From: an uncultured Prevotellaceae bacterium
GTDB lineage: Bacteria > Bacteroidota > Bacteroidia > Bacteroidales > Bacteroidaceae
Length of the DNA stretch: 64,000 bases
Assembly: GCA_900320565.1 (NCBI GenBank)
Contig: ONSR01000001.1
Location: 1 to 64,000 of the forward strand
Direction: 5' to 3'
Below, piece by piece: positions 26,859-34,281 of the stretch. Each line of letters opens with the position of its first letter. Position 1 is the stretch's first letter. Below the pieces are notes generated by a model. It was not told the DNA's origin. It was given only the letters and a program-made list of their open reading frames with translations, and did not search any database. A program made the position numbers and the translations under genes.

Positions 26859-27394
26859 ATTATTGCCTTATAAATGAATAGTAATATTCTTCTGAATGGT
26901 TTCAACTTTCGCCACAATTTGATGCGACGAATCAGTTTGGGGTCGTTGGCAGGGATGATGCGATTGGGACGAATGTATTGCGTCACGACACCGCTCACAT
27001 CACTTTCTTTGCAGAGTTCCACTCCCTTCAAATTGCCGTCGCCCTGAAGGGTCAGGTTCTCGCCTTGCTTTTCGATGATGCGATGCAGGACATAATGACC
27101 TGGAGCAATTTGTGCAAGCACAGCATCGCCAACATTATATGTGTCGCGCTTTTCAAGGAAGACACGGTCGCGCGTATGCTCGATGAAAGGTCGCATACTA
27201 AAGCCCTTGACATAGATAGCATAGGGTTTTCCCTCTCGTAGCATCTGCGACACTTCGCCCAGCCAAGCATCGTTCGGAAGTTCGTGACGAGGCTGATTGG
27301 AGGTTGTTCCATTCCGCTTCTGATAACGCCTTCGCAAAGGGGTCATCAAAACACGGGTCATGCGTTTGATTATAGATTTAAGACCGTTGCTCAT
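26855..27394 (-). CDS. S24/S26-family signal peptidase-like protein
   Basis: 179 residues. The catalytic Ser66 lies in YVKGFSMRPFI; His104 in HYVLHRII takes the place usually held by Lys in bacterial SipS-type enzymes, as in the archaeal/ER (Sec11) class, and an acidic residue follows in LQGDGN (Asp118). The N-terminus is basic and lacks a clear membrane anchor; a hydrophobic C-terminus (FRRILLFIYKAII) may tether it. It sits between an HprK-like kinase gene (24 bases upstream) and a PqqD-like gene (4-base overlap), and may cleave a leader or target peptide (inference). Confidence 0.75.
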   Translation of the reverse strand: MSNGLKSIIKRMTRVLMTPLRRRYQKRNGTTSNQPRHELPNDAWLGEVSQMLREGKPYAIYVKGFSMRPFIEHTRDRVFLEKRDTYNVGDAVLAQIAPGHYVLHRIIEKQGENLTLQGDGNLKGVELCKESDVSGVVTQYIRPNRIIPANDPKLIRRIKLWRKLKPFRRILLFIYKAII

Positions 27395-27418
27395 CCCTAA
27401 TCCCTTAATCTTTAATCT

Positions 27419-28303
27419 TTAATCCTTCCCTGCTATTGTGTCGTGGCAAAGGATAGCAGCTTCCGCATTGGGAAGGCAACCAAGTTCATACATTCCGACG
27501 ATTCGGATGAGTTCGCTTATGCCATCGCAAACACCTTTATAGACGCGCTCGTCCCACTTCATATTGCTCATGGCTGGCAAGAGGTTGCAGAATGCCTCGA
27601 CGGTGCTGAGCTTACGAATTGTGTTCTCAGGTCGTTGCTGAATACGAACAAGACCTCCTATCGGGGCTTGAATGTTTCGGTAGCATCGCGTCTTTCCGCT
27701 CCAGGGAGAGCCATAAACGATGGCTTGTCCGTCGATGACTCGAACCACAGGATTGTCGTCGTTCATGAGGTCGCAACCGGGAATGTTGTCGTACCAGAGA
27801 CGCGTATGAGTACTTTTGCCCGTACCGCTTGGAGCGGTCATAAGATAGCCCTTGCCATCGCATCGAATGACGGAAGCGTGCATGAGCATCGTTCCCATTT
27901 GAGCTGCAGCAAAAGCATAAGCCATCATCAAGGCATTGTTCAGGCCGTAGTTGCGTTGCACCCAAGTCTCTCCGAAGAGCGAGACCTGACATTCGGAGAA
28001 GTCCTTATTGCTTCGCATACGGCTGCAAAGGACATCGTTAATGTCATGAACAGCATATTGATAGCCGCCATCGGGCATGCGATACACCCCATGATTGCAG
28101 CCTCCACAATCGAACACACCAATCTCTTCGCCATCTTCCTGCCATTCGAGATGGTCATCTACGGTCATCTTGAAGAGAGGCGCTTCCGGTTCTTCTTCCA
28201 AACGGAACGGAGCAAACGATGGGATGAACTGGTCGTCGTTTGTTTCATCGACGAAGTTAAGCACAAGCGAATGTCCACCTATCTTATAATAGTAACGCTT
28301 CAT
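27419..28303 (-). CDS. HPr kinase-related (HprK-like) serine kinase
   Basis: 294 residues from the ATG at 28303; the open frame extends further upstream but overlaps the preceding gene. The P-loop is TAPSGTGKST (Lys163) and the downstream acidic motif is DLMNDDNPVVR, as in HprK/PEPCK-like kinases. It lacks the N-terminal domain of true HprK. Related kinases phosphorylate a Ser in lasso-peptide precursors, and others occur with PqqD proteins. The start overlaps the stop of the upstream secreted-protein gene by 4 bases (ATGA), so it is coupled in the operon. Substrate unknown. Confidence 0.75.
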   Translation of the reverse strand: MKRYYYKIGGHSLVLNFVDETNDDQFIPSFAPFRLEEEPEAPLFKMTVDDHLEWQEDGEEIGVFDCGGCNHGVYRMPDGGYQYAVHDINDVLCSRMRSNKDFSECQVSLFGETWVQRNYGLNNALMMAYAFAAAQMGTMLMHASVIRCDGKGYLMTAPSGTGKSTHTRLWYDNIPGCDLMNDDNPVVRVIDGQAIVYGSPWSGKTRCYRNIQAPIGGLVRIQQRPENTIRKLSTVEAFCNLLPAMSNMKWDERVYKGVCDGISELIRIVGMYELGCLPNAEAAILCHDTIAGKD

Positions 28304-28728
28304 TCGTCCACCTCCACATAATCTGCTGCTTTGAAACGGAATTGGCTGATATCCACCAACACCATTCGCAGGTCTTTGTTTTGAACATAACGTTTGTGGA
28401 GAGACAGATATTGGCGTTCCATCTTCTTCCTTTTGGGACTGTAGAAGACGCATGGCACGTACGGTCCGCTCTTATATGCTGCTTCCAGATAGTGCTGCAA
28501 CTGGAAGGAATAGAGTTGACGGTCCATCAGGAATTTCGTCTTCTTCTCTATGGTGACACTGTCAACAAGTTGCATGTCGGTGATGAAAACCATCGAGTCA
28601 ACAAGCGAAATGCCCACGCCAATCATATAGACAGGCTTCTGGACGACTTTCTTCCGCTTTGCTTCAACGGGCTGCAGAGCAAACAAACTGAGCAGGCCAC
28701 AACATATAATTAACTTTGTTATATTCAT
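28300..28728 (-). CDS. Secreted protein of unknown function, first gene of the kinase/peptidase/PqqD operon
   Basis: 142 residues with an N-terminal signal peptide (MNITKLIICCGLLSLFALQP, cleavage likely after VEA). The mature part is basic (KRKKVVQK) then has a mixed alpha/beta look: VYMIGVGISLVDSMVFITDM, FLMDRQLYSFQLQHYLEAAY and RMVLVDISQFRFK. I do not recognise the family. It has a promoter (TATCTTTG, minus strand) 23 bases upstream and is coupled by a 4-base overlap to the kinase gene. It could be a target or partner of the downstream kinase and peptidase, but nothing in the sequence proves this. Confidence 0.7.
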   Translation of the reverse strand: MNITKLIICCGLLSLFALQPVEAKRKKVVQKPVYMIGVGISLVDSMVFITDMQLVDSVTIEKKTKFLMDRQLYSFQLQHYLEAAYKSGPYVPCVFYSPKRKKMERQYLSLHKRYVQNKDLRMVLVDISQFRFKAADYVEVDE

Positions 28729-28750
28729 GAAGGTTATGTATTATCGGGCG

Positions 28751-28758
28751 CAAAGATA
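28751..28758 (-). promoter_or_regulatory. Promoter -7 box of the four-gene kinase/peptidase operon
   Basis: CAAAGATA on the plus strand reads TATCTTTG on the minus strand, 23 bases before the ATG at 28728. It immediately follows the htrA terminator. Confidence 0.75.
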
Positions 28759-28762
28759 CGAA

Positions 28763-28795
28763 AAATCCCCGAACCCGCAAAGGATTCGGGGATTT
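28763..28795 (-). terminator. Terminator after htrA
   Basis: AAATCCCCGAA (28763-28773) pairs with TTCGGGGATTT (28785-28795), followed on the minus strand by TTTTTCG. Between it and htrA lie GGATTAAAGATT direct repeats. Confidence 0.8.
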
Positions 28796-28893
28796 TAGGA
28801 TTAAAGATTTTAGAATTAAAGATTAAAGATTAAAGATTAAGGATTAAGGTTTGGTTGTTTTGGGGATTTTAGGATTAAGGATTAAGGTTTGTA

Positions 28894-30387
28894 TTATTCG
28901 TCCAGTTCAATCACGTAGCTTACCTTGCGGCCGCTTGGCGTGATAGCCTTAATCCAGAGTGTGCGGTCTGTGCTTTGGTTAGCGCTCTTCACAGCTTCTT
29001 CCCAATCCTCTACCGTCTTCATCTTCTGGTCGTTGACTTGCAGGATGATGGTGCCCTTGGCTGCTCCTGCTGTCTTCATCTTGCCGTTCCTGATTGCAGT
29101 AATCGTCAAACCATAATCGATGCTGAGCGACTTCTGTTCCTCTTCGCTGATTGGTTTGAGAGCAACGCCCATCTGGTCGAGGTCAACCTCTTCCATCACC
29201 TTCGTTGTACCTTGAGTATTCCTCAACGTAACGTTGACCTTATGCTCCTTCTTGCCGCGCTTGTAGGTGATGTTCACCTTATCGCCAGGACGATGCTGGG
29301 CAATAGCTTCCTGCAGTTCAGACATCTTAGTGACTTTCTTTCCATCGAATTCAGTCACGACGTCGCCTTTCTCCAGGCCAGCCTCTTCGGCAGCACTTGC
29401 ATCGCTTACCTTATCCACATAAACGCCTTCCACCACATCGAGGTCGGGGTCGTTGCCCTTGGCCTTCTCACTGTCAATCCAGTTCGATACGTCCATGCCC
29501 TGAACACCGAGGATAGCACGCTGTACGGTGCCATATACCTTGAGGTCGGCAACAACCTTATTCATAATCGAGGTAGGAATGGCAAAGCCATAACCGCTGT
29601 AACTGCCCGTCTGGCTGTAGAGCATAGCATTGATGCCCACCAGTTCGCCTTTCTCGTTGACAAGAGCACCACCCGAGTTACCGCTATTGATGGCAGCATC
29701 GGTCTGGATGAAGCTCTCGATGCCGTTTGCACCAAGTGTACGAGCCTTTGCACTGACGATACCTGCCGTAACGGTACTGGTCAGGTTGAAGGGATTGCCG
29801 ACTGCCAGCACCCACTGTCCAAGCTTCAGGTCGTCGCTATTGCCAATCTTGATGGCAGGCAGGTCCTTAGCATCAATCTTGATGAGCGCAAGGTCGGTCG
29901 TAGCGTCACAACCAATGATGCGACCCTTGAACTCACGATTGTCATTCAGCTTCACCTCAATCTCATCGGCCTCGCCCACGACATGATTGTTCGTCACGAT
30001 GTAGCCGTCGTTCGATATGATGACGCCACTGCCTGCGGCATGACGGTCGGGCTGCTTGTATTCGCGCTGCTGAGGTTGTCCACCCCTGCCGCCAAAGCCG
30101 AAGAAATCGCCAAAGAAATCGCTGAACGGGTCTTGAATCTGAACACGTTGCGTCTTGCCCGTCTGCGTTACCTTAATATATACTACAGAACCCACAGCAC
30201 TCTCGGCAGCCGAAGTCAAATCGACATAACCGCCTGCAGGAGCAACCGGAGTGGCAGGAGCGGCCATTGGTTCGGGAGAGAGAGGTTGACTGTTCGATGC
30301 CGTGCCTCTAACAACAGCACCGGTAACTGCGCTGCTGCCCAAAATGAGAAGAGCAGCACCCATCCAATTCTTTGTTGTCTGTTTCAT
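28894..30387 (-). CDS. htrA: HtrA/DegP-type periplasmic serine protease
   Basis: 497 residues with an N-terminal membrane/signal segment (about 8-25). The trypsin-like domain carries the triad His135 (VTNNHVVG), Asp165 (DATTDLALIK) and Ser238 (INSGNSGGAL), with a long Gly/Phe-rich loop (DFFGDFFGFGGRGG) before it. Two PDZ domains follow (about 280-390 and 410-495), the first with GLEKGDVVTEFDGKKV. It degrades or refolds damaged envelope proteins. The gene is monocistronic, ended by the stem-loop at 28763-28795. A TACATTTG box on the minus strand (30464-30457) may be its promoter. Confidence 0.93.
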   Translation of the reverse strand: MKQTTKNWMGAALLILGSSAVTGAVVRGTASNSQPLSPEPMAAPATPVAPAGGYVDLTSAAESAVGSVVYIKVTQTGKTQRVQIQDPFSDFFGDFFGFGGRGGQPQQREYKQPDRHAAGSGVIISNDGYIVTNNHVVGEADEIEVKLNDNREFKGRIIGCDATTDLALIKIDAKDLPAIKIGNSDDLKLGQWVLAVGNPFNLTSTVTAGIVSAKARTLGANGIESFIQTDAAINSGNSGGALVNEKGELVGINAMLYSQTGSYSGYGFAIPTSIMNKVVADLKVYGTVQRAILGVQGMDVSNWIDSEKAKGNDPDLDVVEGVYVDKVSDASAAEEAGLEKGDVVTEFDGKKVTKMSELQEAIAQHRPGDKVNITYKRGKKEHKVNVTLRNTQGTTKVMEEVDLDQMGVALKPISEEEQKSLSIDYGLTITAIRNGKMKTAGAAKGTIILQVNDQKMKTVEDWEEAVKSANQSTDRTLWIKAITPSGRKVSYVIELDE

Positions 30388-30712
30388 AGCTTATTGAGTT
30401 TTGGAATTTTGATTTTTGAATTTATATATTTTGAATTATTGTGACGTTTCTCGCTGCAAATGTATGCACATTTTGTATTATGCTGTACTATTTGTTCCCA
30501 ATCTTTAACACACCCGCAGCATCGGGAAATAATTTTTCACTTTTCACTTTTCACTTTTTACTTTTATTAATCCCTTACTGAAAGGACAGATACAAAAACA
30601 ATGCCAAAAGACCATTTATTGTACTGGTGGCAGAAACTAAGACATGACCACGGGCTAATTATTTAACCACTAATTACACGTTCCGCCTGCGCCTGAGCAA
30701 AGCGAAGAACTA

Positions 30713-30760
30713 CACGAATTTAATTTAATGGAACACAAAGGCACGAAAACACGAAGATGC
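30713..30760. repeat. Dispersed repeat, left inverted arm
   Basis: Starts CACGAATTTAATTTAATGGA and ends ACACGAAGATGC. Its reverse complement recurs at 31624-31671 with about 6 mismatches in 48, so the two arms enclose about 860 bases. Upstream, the matching TTAACCAC..AATTACACG part is interrupted by about 30 unrelated bases. Confidence 0.7.
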
Positions 30761-30886
30761 ATGCCGCGGAATTGAAGACACGAAGGGCACGGGTTTAAGC
30801 CAGGCTTAATTCGAACACGGATGACACAGATTATTTAACGACCACGAATTACACGAATTACACGAATTTTCTTTAACCTTTAACCT

Positions 30887-30934
30887 TTTTCCGCGCATAA
30901 AAAGCGCGCCTTGCCGCTAAAGCGTGCAAGAACC
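30887..30934. repeat. Dispersed 48-bp double-hairpin repeat, copy 2
   Basis: TTTTTCCGCGCATAAAAAGC then GCGCCTTGCCGCTAAAGC and GTGCAAGAAC; it matches copy 1 at 26517-26564 nearly throughout and keeps both potential stems. Confidence 0.7.
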
Positions 30935-30973
30935 GTTAAAGACTAGTCAGAGTCAGTGAAAGTTCATGTCGAT

Positions 30974-31400
30974 CTCTATTACTTCTCATGTCAACCTCTA
31001 GAACTTCTCATAAAGACCTCTATTCTATCTATATAGCTGCTCACGGGGAGCTCCTATGTCCCTCCTATTGTTGTCCGCTATAAGTTCGGTACTTGTTCGG
31101 TACATGTCCGCTTTTCTACCGGACATATACCGGACATATACCGGACATATACCGGACATGTGTAGGAGATATTACCTTGCCGTTTGCTTGTTCCATTGGA
31201 GGTCTTTACTTGGTATTATAGAGATCTTTTCTTGATATTATAGGGATATTATAGAGATATTATAGAGATCTTTACTTGATATGCTGGAGCAGAGGATTTG
31301 ATGAAATCCTCATGTGGATTTTAGGGACGCGTCCCTCTCGCCTTAGGGACGTGTCCCTCTCCTCATAGGGACGCGTCCTTCCCCTCATAGGGACTGTAGC
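30974..31400. repeat. Mosaic of 11- and 22-bp-period repeat arrays
   Basis: CTCTA-led 22-base units at 30974, 30996 and 31018; GTTCGGTACTT / TACCGGACATA 11-base units at about 31084-31161; TATTATAGAGA and TCTTTACTTGA 11-base units at 31203-31279; a TCCTCATGTGGA unit at 31307; and GGGACGCGTCCC-type units whose TAGGGAC starts fall at 31322, 31344, 31366 and 31388, each exactly 22 bases apart. Confidence 0.85.
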
Positions 31401-31623
31401 TATAAAAAGGTGAAAAGTTTAACCATTATAAGGAATCTACATAGATTTTAACCAATCTCTTCGCCGCGATACAATCATTAACGTGAACTCGACGAAAATG
31501 GAAACTTACAGCCTATCATGTGTTAAACAAACACAAAGTCACAAAGACACTAAGTAACTCCCCATGTTGTAAAGACACAAAGGTTCTGGGCGGGGCAGCT
31601 TTGTGTCTTCTGTTCAGCGGCGT

Positions 31624-31671
31624 AGATCTTCGTCTCTTCGTGTCTTTGTGTTCCATTAAATAAAATTCGTG
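31624..31671. repeat. Dispersed repeat, right inverted arm
   Basis: Reverse complement of the element at 30713-30760 (CTTTGTGTTCCATTAAATAA core), followed by AATTCGTG direct repeats to about 31695. Confidence 0.7.
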
Positions 31672-31759
31672 TAATTCGTGTAATTCGTGGTTAAAAGCTA
31701 TTTCGTGGTCGTTAAATAATAAATTCGTTGTTTCAATTTTCAATTTTCAATATAATGTT

Positions 31760-31767
31760 GTATCTTT
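31760..31767 (+). promoter_or_regulatory. rnpB promoter -7 box
   Basis: TATCTTTG about 15 bases before the predicted 5' end of RNase P RNA. Repeats of CAATTTT lie where the -33 box should be. Confidence 0.65.
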
Positions 31768-31779
31768 GCACCCAGAAAC

Positions 31780-32138
31780 AGACAGTGAACCGGCTTGTCG
31801 CTGCCACAAAAGGGAGAGGAAAGTCCGGGCAACACAGGGCATCCCGCTTCCTAACGGGAAGTGGTCCGCAAGGGTCAGTAAGTGCAGAAGAAAATAACCG
31901 CCTCCTTCCAGAGGTAAGGGTGAGAAGGTGAGGCAAGAGCTCACCAGGTCGGCAGTGATGTCGATGCTGTGCACGCCGGGAGTTGAAAGTTCATGTAAAC
32001 CAGCGACCAAAAGAGAGGGCGGCCCGCTCGAGCTGGAGGGTAGAACGATAGAGGGCAGTGGCGACACTGTTCGTAGATAAATGACAAGCATCCTTTCACA
32101 AGGACACAGAACCCGGCTTACAGGTTCACTGGCTTTTC
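31780..32138 (+). ncRNA. rnpB: RNase P RNA (bacterial class A)
   Basis: The catalytic RNA of tRNA 5' processing. The conserved 5' core GAGAGGAAAGTCCGGGC (from about 31811) and the 3' core ACAGAACCCGGCTTACAGG are both present. The P1 stem is visible: AGTGAACC (31784-31791) pairs with GGTTCACT (32123-32130). Length near 355 is normal. It is followed by TTTTCTTTTC and then, after a few bases, by the YihY-like gene. Exact ends are estimated from P1. Confidence 0.93.
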
Positions 32139-32151
32139 TTTTCTGAATGAT

Positions 32152-33426
32152 ATGGTAAGTCTAGAACATATATGGAGCGTCAATGAGAAGCGGCTGAGCT
32201 TTCTCGAGAAATTGGGGCTAAGAATACTGAAGCGGTTCGTAATCACGTGGGAATGTGTTAGGAAAAACCGTATCCTGAACTACGCATCTGCTCTTACTTA
32301 TAGCAGCATGCTTGCAGCTGTTCCTGTGCTCGCCATCATCTTCGCTATTGCCAGAGGTTTCGGCTTTGACGCCATTATTGAGAATAAGTTGAGAAGATCA
32401 CTGGAAGCCAATCCCGATATTGTTGATACGATTCTCTACTTTGTTGATTCGTATCTGCAAAACACCAAAGGAGGCGTCTTCATTGGCATTGGTTTGATAT
32501 TCTTGCTTTACACCTTACTTTCTCTTACCGCAAATATCGAGGAGGCATTCAATACAATATGGTACGTAAAGCGCTCTCGAAGCATCTATCGTCAAATCAT
32601 CGATTACTTTGGTGTCTTCCTGCTTCTCCCATTTGTTGTGGTGATTATAAGTGGCTTGGGAATCTTCTTGCAGACGTTCCGAACCCTTTTACCTGACACT
32701 CAACTGCTTAGCAAGACAATGACTTTCATCTTGCATGTCTCTCCGATTGTCTTTGCAATTATCGTTTTCATGTTGCTTTTCACGCTGATGCCCAACACTC
32801 GCGTCAAATGGAAGCACACAATATGGCCAAGCATTCTGACTGGAACGGTGTTCATGATAGTGGAGTGGGTATATGTACATTATCAGATAAAGTTGAGTGC
32901 CTACAACGCCATCTACGGTTCGTTCGCTGCAATTCCTCTGTTCATGCTTTGGATGCAAATTTCGTGGTGCATCTGTCTCTTTGGCGCACAGCTCTGCTAT
33001 GCCAACCAAAGCCTGCACACATACGCTTTCGAACGAATTAGCGACGAGTTGAGCCGACGTTATCGTGATACACTTATCCTGTTGCTAATGAGCCGAATCT
33101 GCAAGCATTTCTCTAACGGCTTGAAGCCTTATACGGCACATAAATTGGCTGTCGATACGCACTTGCCAGATAGTCTTGTTGGCATTCTTCTTGCTGAACT
33201 GACAGAGATTCAATTGCTTGTCGAGACTCGAAACGAACCTGGTGACGAGCCACGTTACCTGCCAGCAATCGACATCCATCGCATTACCGTAGGAATGATA
33301 ACGCGACGCATCGACTCTCATGGCATAGAGAATCCATCGCTCGTATGGCAGACCGGAACACCGGAATGGGACACACTGCGTAGCCTTCGCAACGAGAACG
33401 AAGACGCTCTCCTGATTGATTTATAG
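32152..33426 (+). CDS. YihY/virulence factor BrkB-family inner membrane protein
   Basis: 424 residues. About six membrane helices occupy residues 35-285 (SALTYSSMLAAVPVLAIIFA, IFLLYTLLSLTANIEEAFNT and IPLFMLWMQISWCICLFGAQ are typical segments). The C-terminal 130 residues form a soluble winged-helix-like tail (LLMSRICKHFSNGLKPYTAH). The family was once annotated as ribonuclease BN, which is not supported; its function is unknown. The ATG follows rnpB by about 14 bases and the stop overlaps the end of ispE, which runs the other way, by 6 bases. Confidence 0.85.
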   Translation: MVSLEHIWSVNEKRLSFLEKLGLRILKRFVITWECVRKNRILNYASALTYSSMLAAVPVLAIIFAIARGFGFDAIIENKLRRSLEANPDIVDTILYFVDSYLQNTKGGVFIGIGLIFLLYTLLSLTANIEEAFNTIWYVKRSRSIYRQIIDYFGVFLLLPFVVVIISGLGIFLQTFRTLLPDTQLLSKTMTFILHVSPIVFAIIVFMLLFTLMPNTRVKWKHTIWPSILTGTVFMIVEWVYVHYQIKLSAYNAIYGSFAAIPLFMLWMQISWCICLFGAQLCYANQSLHTYAFERISDELSRRYRDTLILLLMSRICKHFSNGLKPYTAHKLAVDTHLPDSLVGILLAELTEIQLLVETRNEPGDEPRYLPAIDIHRITVGMITRRIDSHGIENPSLVWQTGTPEWDTLRSLRNENEDALLIDL

Positions 33427-34248
33427 TTGGCAGACGAACGTAAAGTGTCCTTCGAAAGCCTGTTCGCAATGAGGACGCGAACGGAACAAACCAAAGATTG
33501 TACTGCCGCTGCCACTCATCGAGGCATAAGCAGCTCCGTGGCTATACAAGCTCTCTTTTATCTCGGCAAGCAAAGGATGCTTCTGGAAGATACTTGCTTC
33601 GAAATCATTCACCATTTTCCCCGGCCATTGACCGACAGGTAATTTTATCGTCTCGAGCAGAGAGCATACTGGCCTGTAAGGACGAACCCCAGCATAAGCC
33701 TCACGCGTTGAAATGTGAACCTCCGGTTTTACGAGCATCAAGTACCAACCACTGAGGTCCAAAGAGATAGGCGTAAACACATCGCCTATGCCTTCGGCAA
33801 ATACCGGCTGGGAATTGATGAAGAAGGGGCAATCAGCACCTAACTTCGCGACAAGCACTCGCATCTGTTCCTCCGAAAGAGGCAAATCGTAAAGCCTGGC
33901 AACCGTCCGGACCATGCAGGCTGCATCACTGCTGCCTCCGCCAAGCCCGGCACCACTCGGGATAACTTTGCAAAGGTCTATATTGAGAGGAGGAACCTGA
34001 AAGCCCTCTTCGCGAAGCAAACGGACAGCTCGCAGAACAAGATTGTCCTGCACCTCACCTTCCAACGGGTTTCCACCTAGCGAAAGCACATCTTCATCTT
34101 GTCCCTCACTAATCGACAATTTGTCGAATAGCGGGACAGGATAGAAGACTGTTTCCAGATTGTGATAACCATCCGAACGACGTTCGACGACGTTCAAGCC
34201 CAGGTTTATCTTGCAACAGGTTGTCGTGAAGTTTGGTTCGCTAATCAT
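33421..34248 (-). CDS. ispE: 4-diphosphocytidyl-2-C-methyl-D-erythritol kinase
   Basis: 275 residues. A GHMP-family kinase of the MEP isoprenoid pathway that phosphorylates CDP-ME. The N-terminal KINLGLNVVERRSDGYHNLE with the substrate-binding KxN and the ATP-binding loop PSGAGLGGGSSDAA are clear, as is the C-terminal SMSGSGSTIFGLF. Length is normal. It lies 33 bases beyond the C25 protease start side region on the same strand, with its 3' end overlapping the YihY-like gene by 6 bases. The isoprenoid product feeds menaquinone side chains made with menA at 61.8 kb (pathway knowledge). Confidence 0.94.
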   Translation of the reverse strand: MISEPNFTTTCCKINLGLNVVERRSDGYHNLETVFYPVPLFDKLSISEGQDEDVLSLGGNPLEGEVQDNLVLRAVRLLREEGFQVPPLNIDLCKVIPSGAGLGGGSSDAACMVRTVARLYDLPLSEEQMRVLVAKLGADCPFFINSQPVFAEGIGDVFTPISLDLSGWYLMLVKPEVHISTREAYAGVRPYRPVCSLLETIKLPVGQWPGKMVNDFEASIFQKHPLLAEIKESLYSHGAAYASMSGSGSTIFGLFRSRPHCEQAFEGHFTFVCQL

Positions 34249-34281
34249 TTACAAGCCACTAGACTGATATTACATTTCAAC

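Larger units (their letters stand above)
30388..31779. other. 1.4-kb gene-free, repeat-filled stretch between htrA and rnpB
   Basis: No open frame here shows protein-like composition. It contains, in order: the htrA leader; CACTTTT direct repeats (30530-30565); two inverted copies of an ACACGAATT-containing element (30713-30760 and 31624-31671) with a third partial copy at 30838-30870; the second 48-bp double-hairpin repeat; a mosaic of 11- and 22-bp-period repeats (30974-31400); and the rnpB promoter region. Confidence 0.7.

Noticed and set aside
28975..30444. 489-aa open frame antisense to htrA
   Set aside because: Translation has no recognisable domain and lies wholly opposite a clear HtrA with intact triad.
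31728..31931. 67-aa open frame at the start of rnpB
   Set aside because: Lies over the conserved RNase P RNA core; the RNA identification is far stronger.
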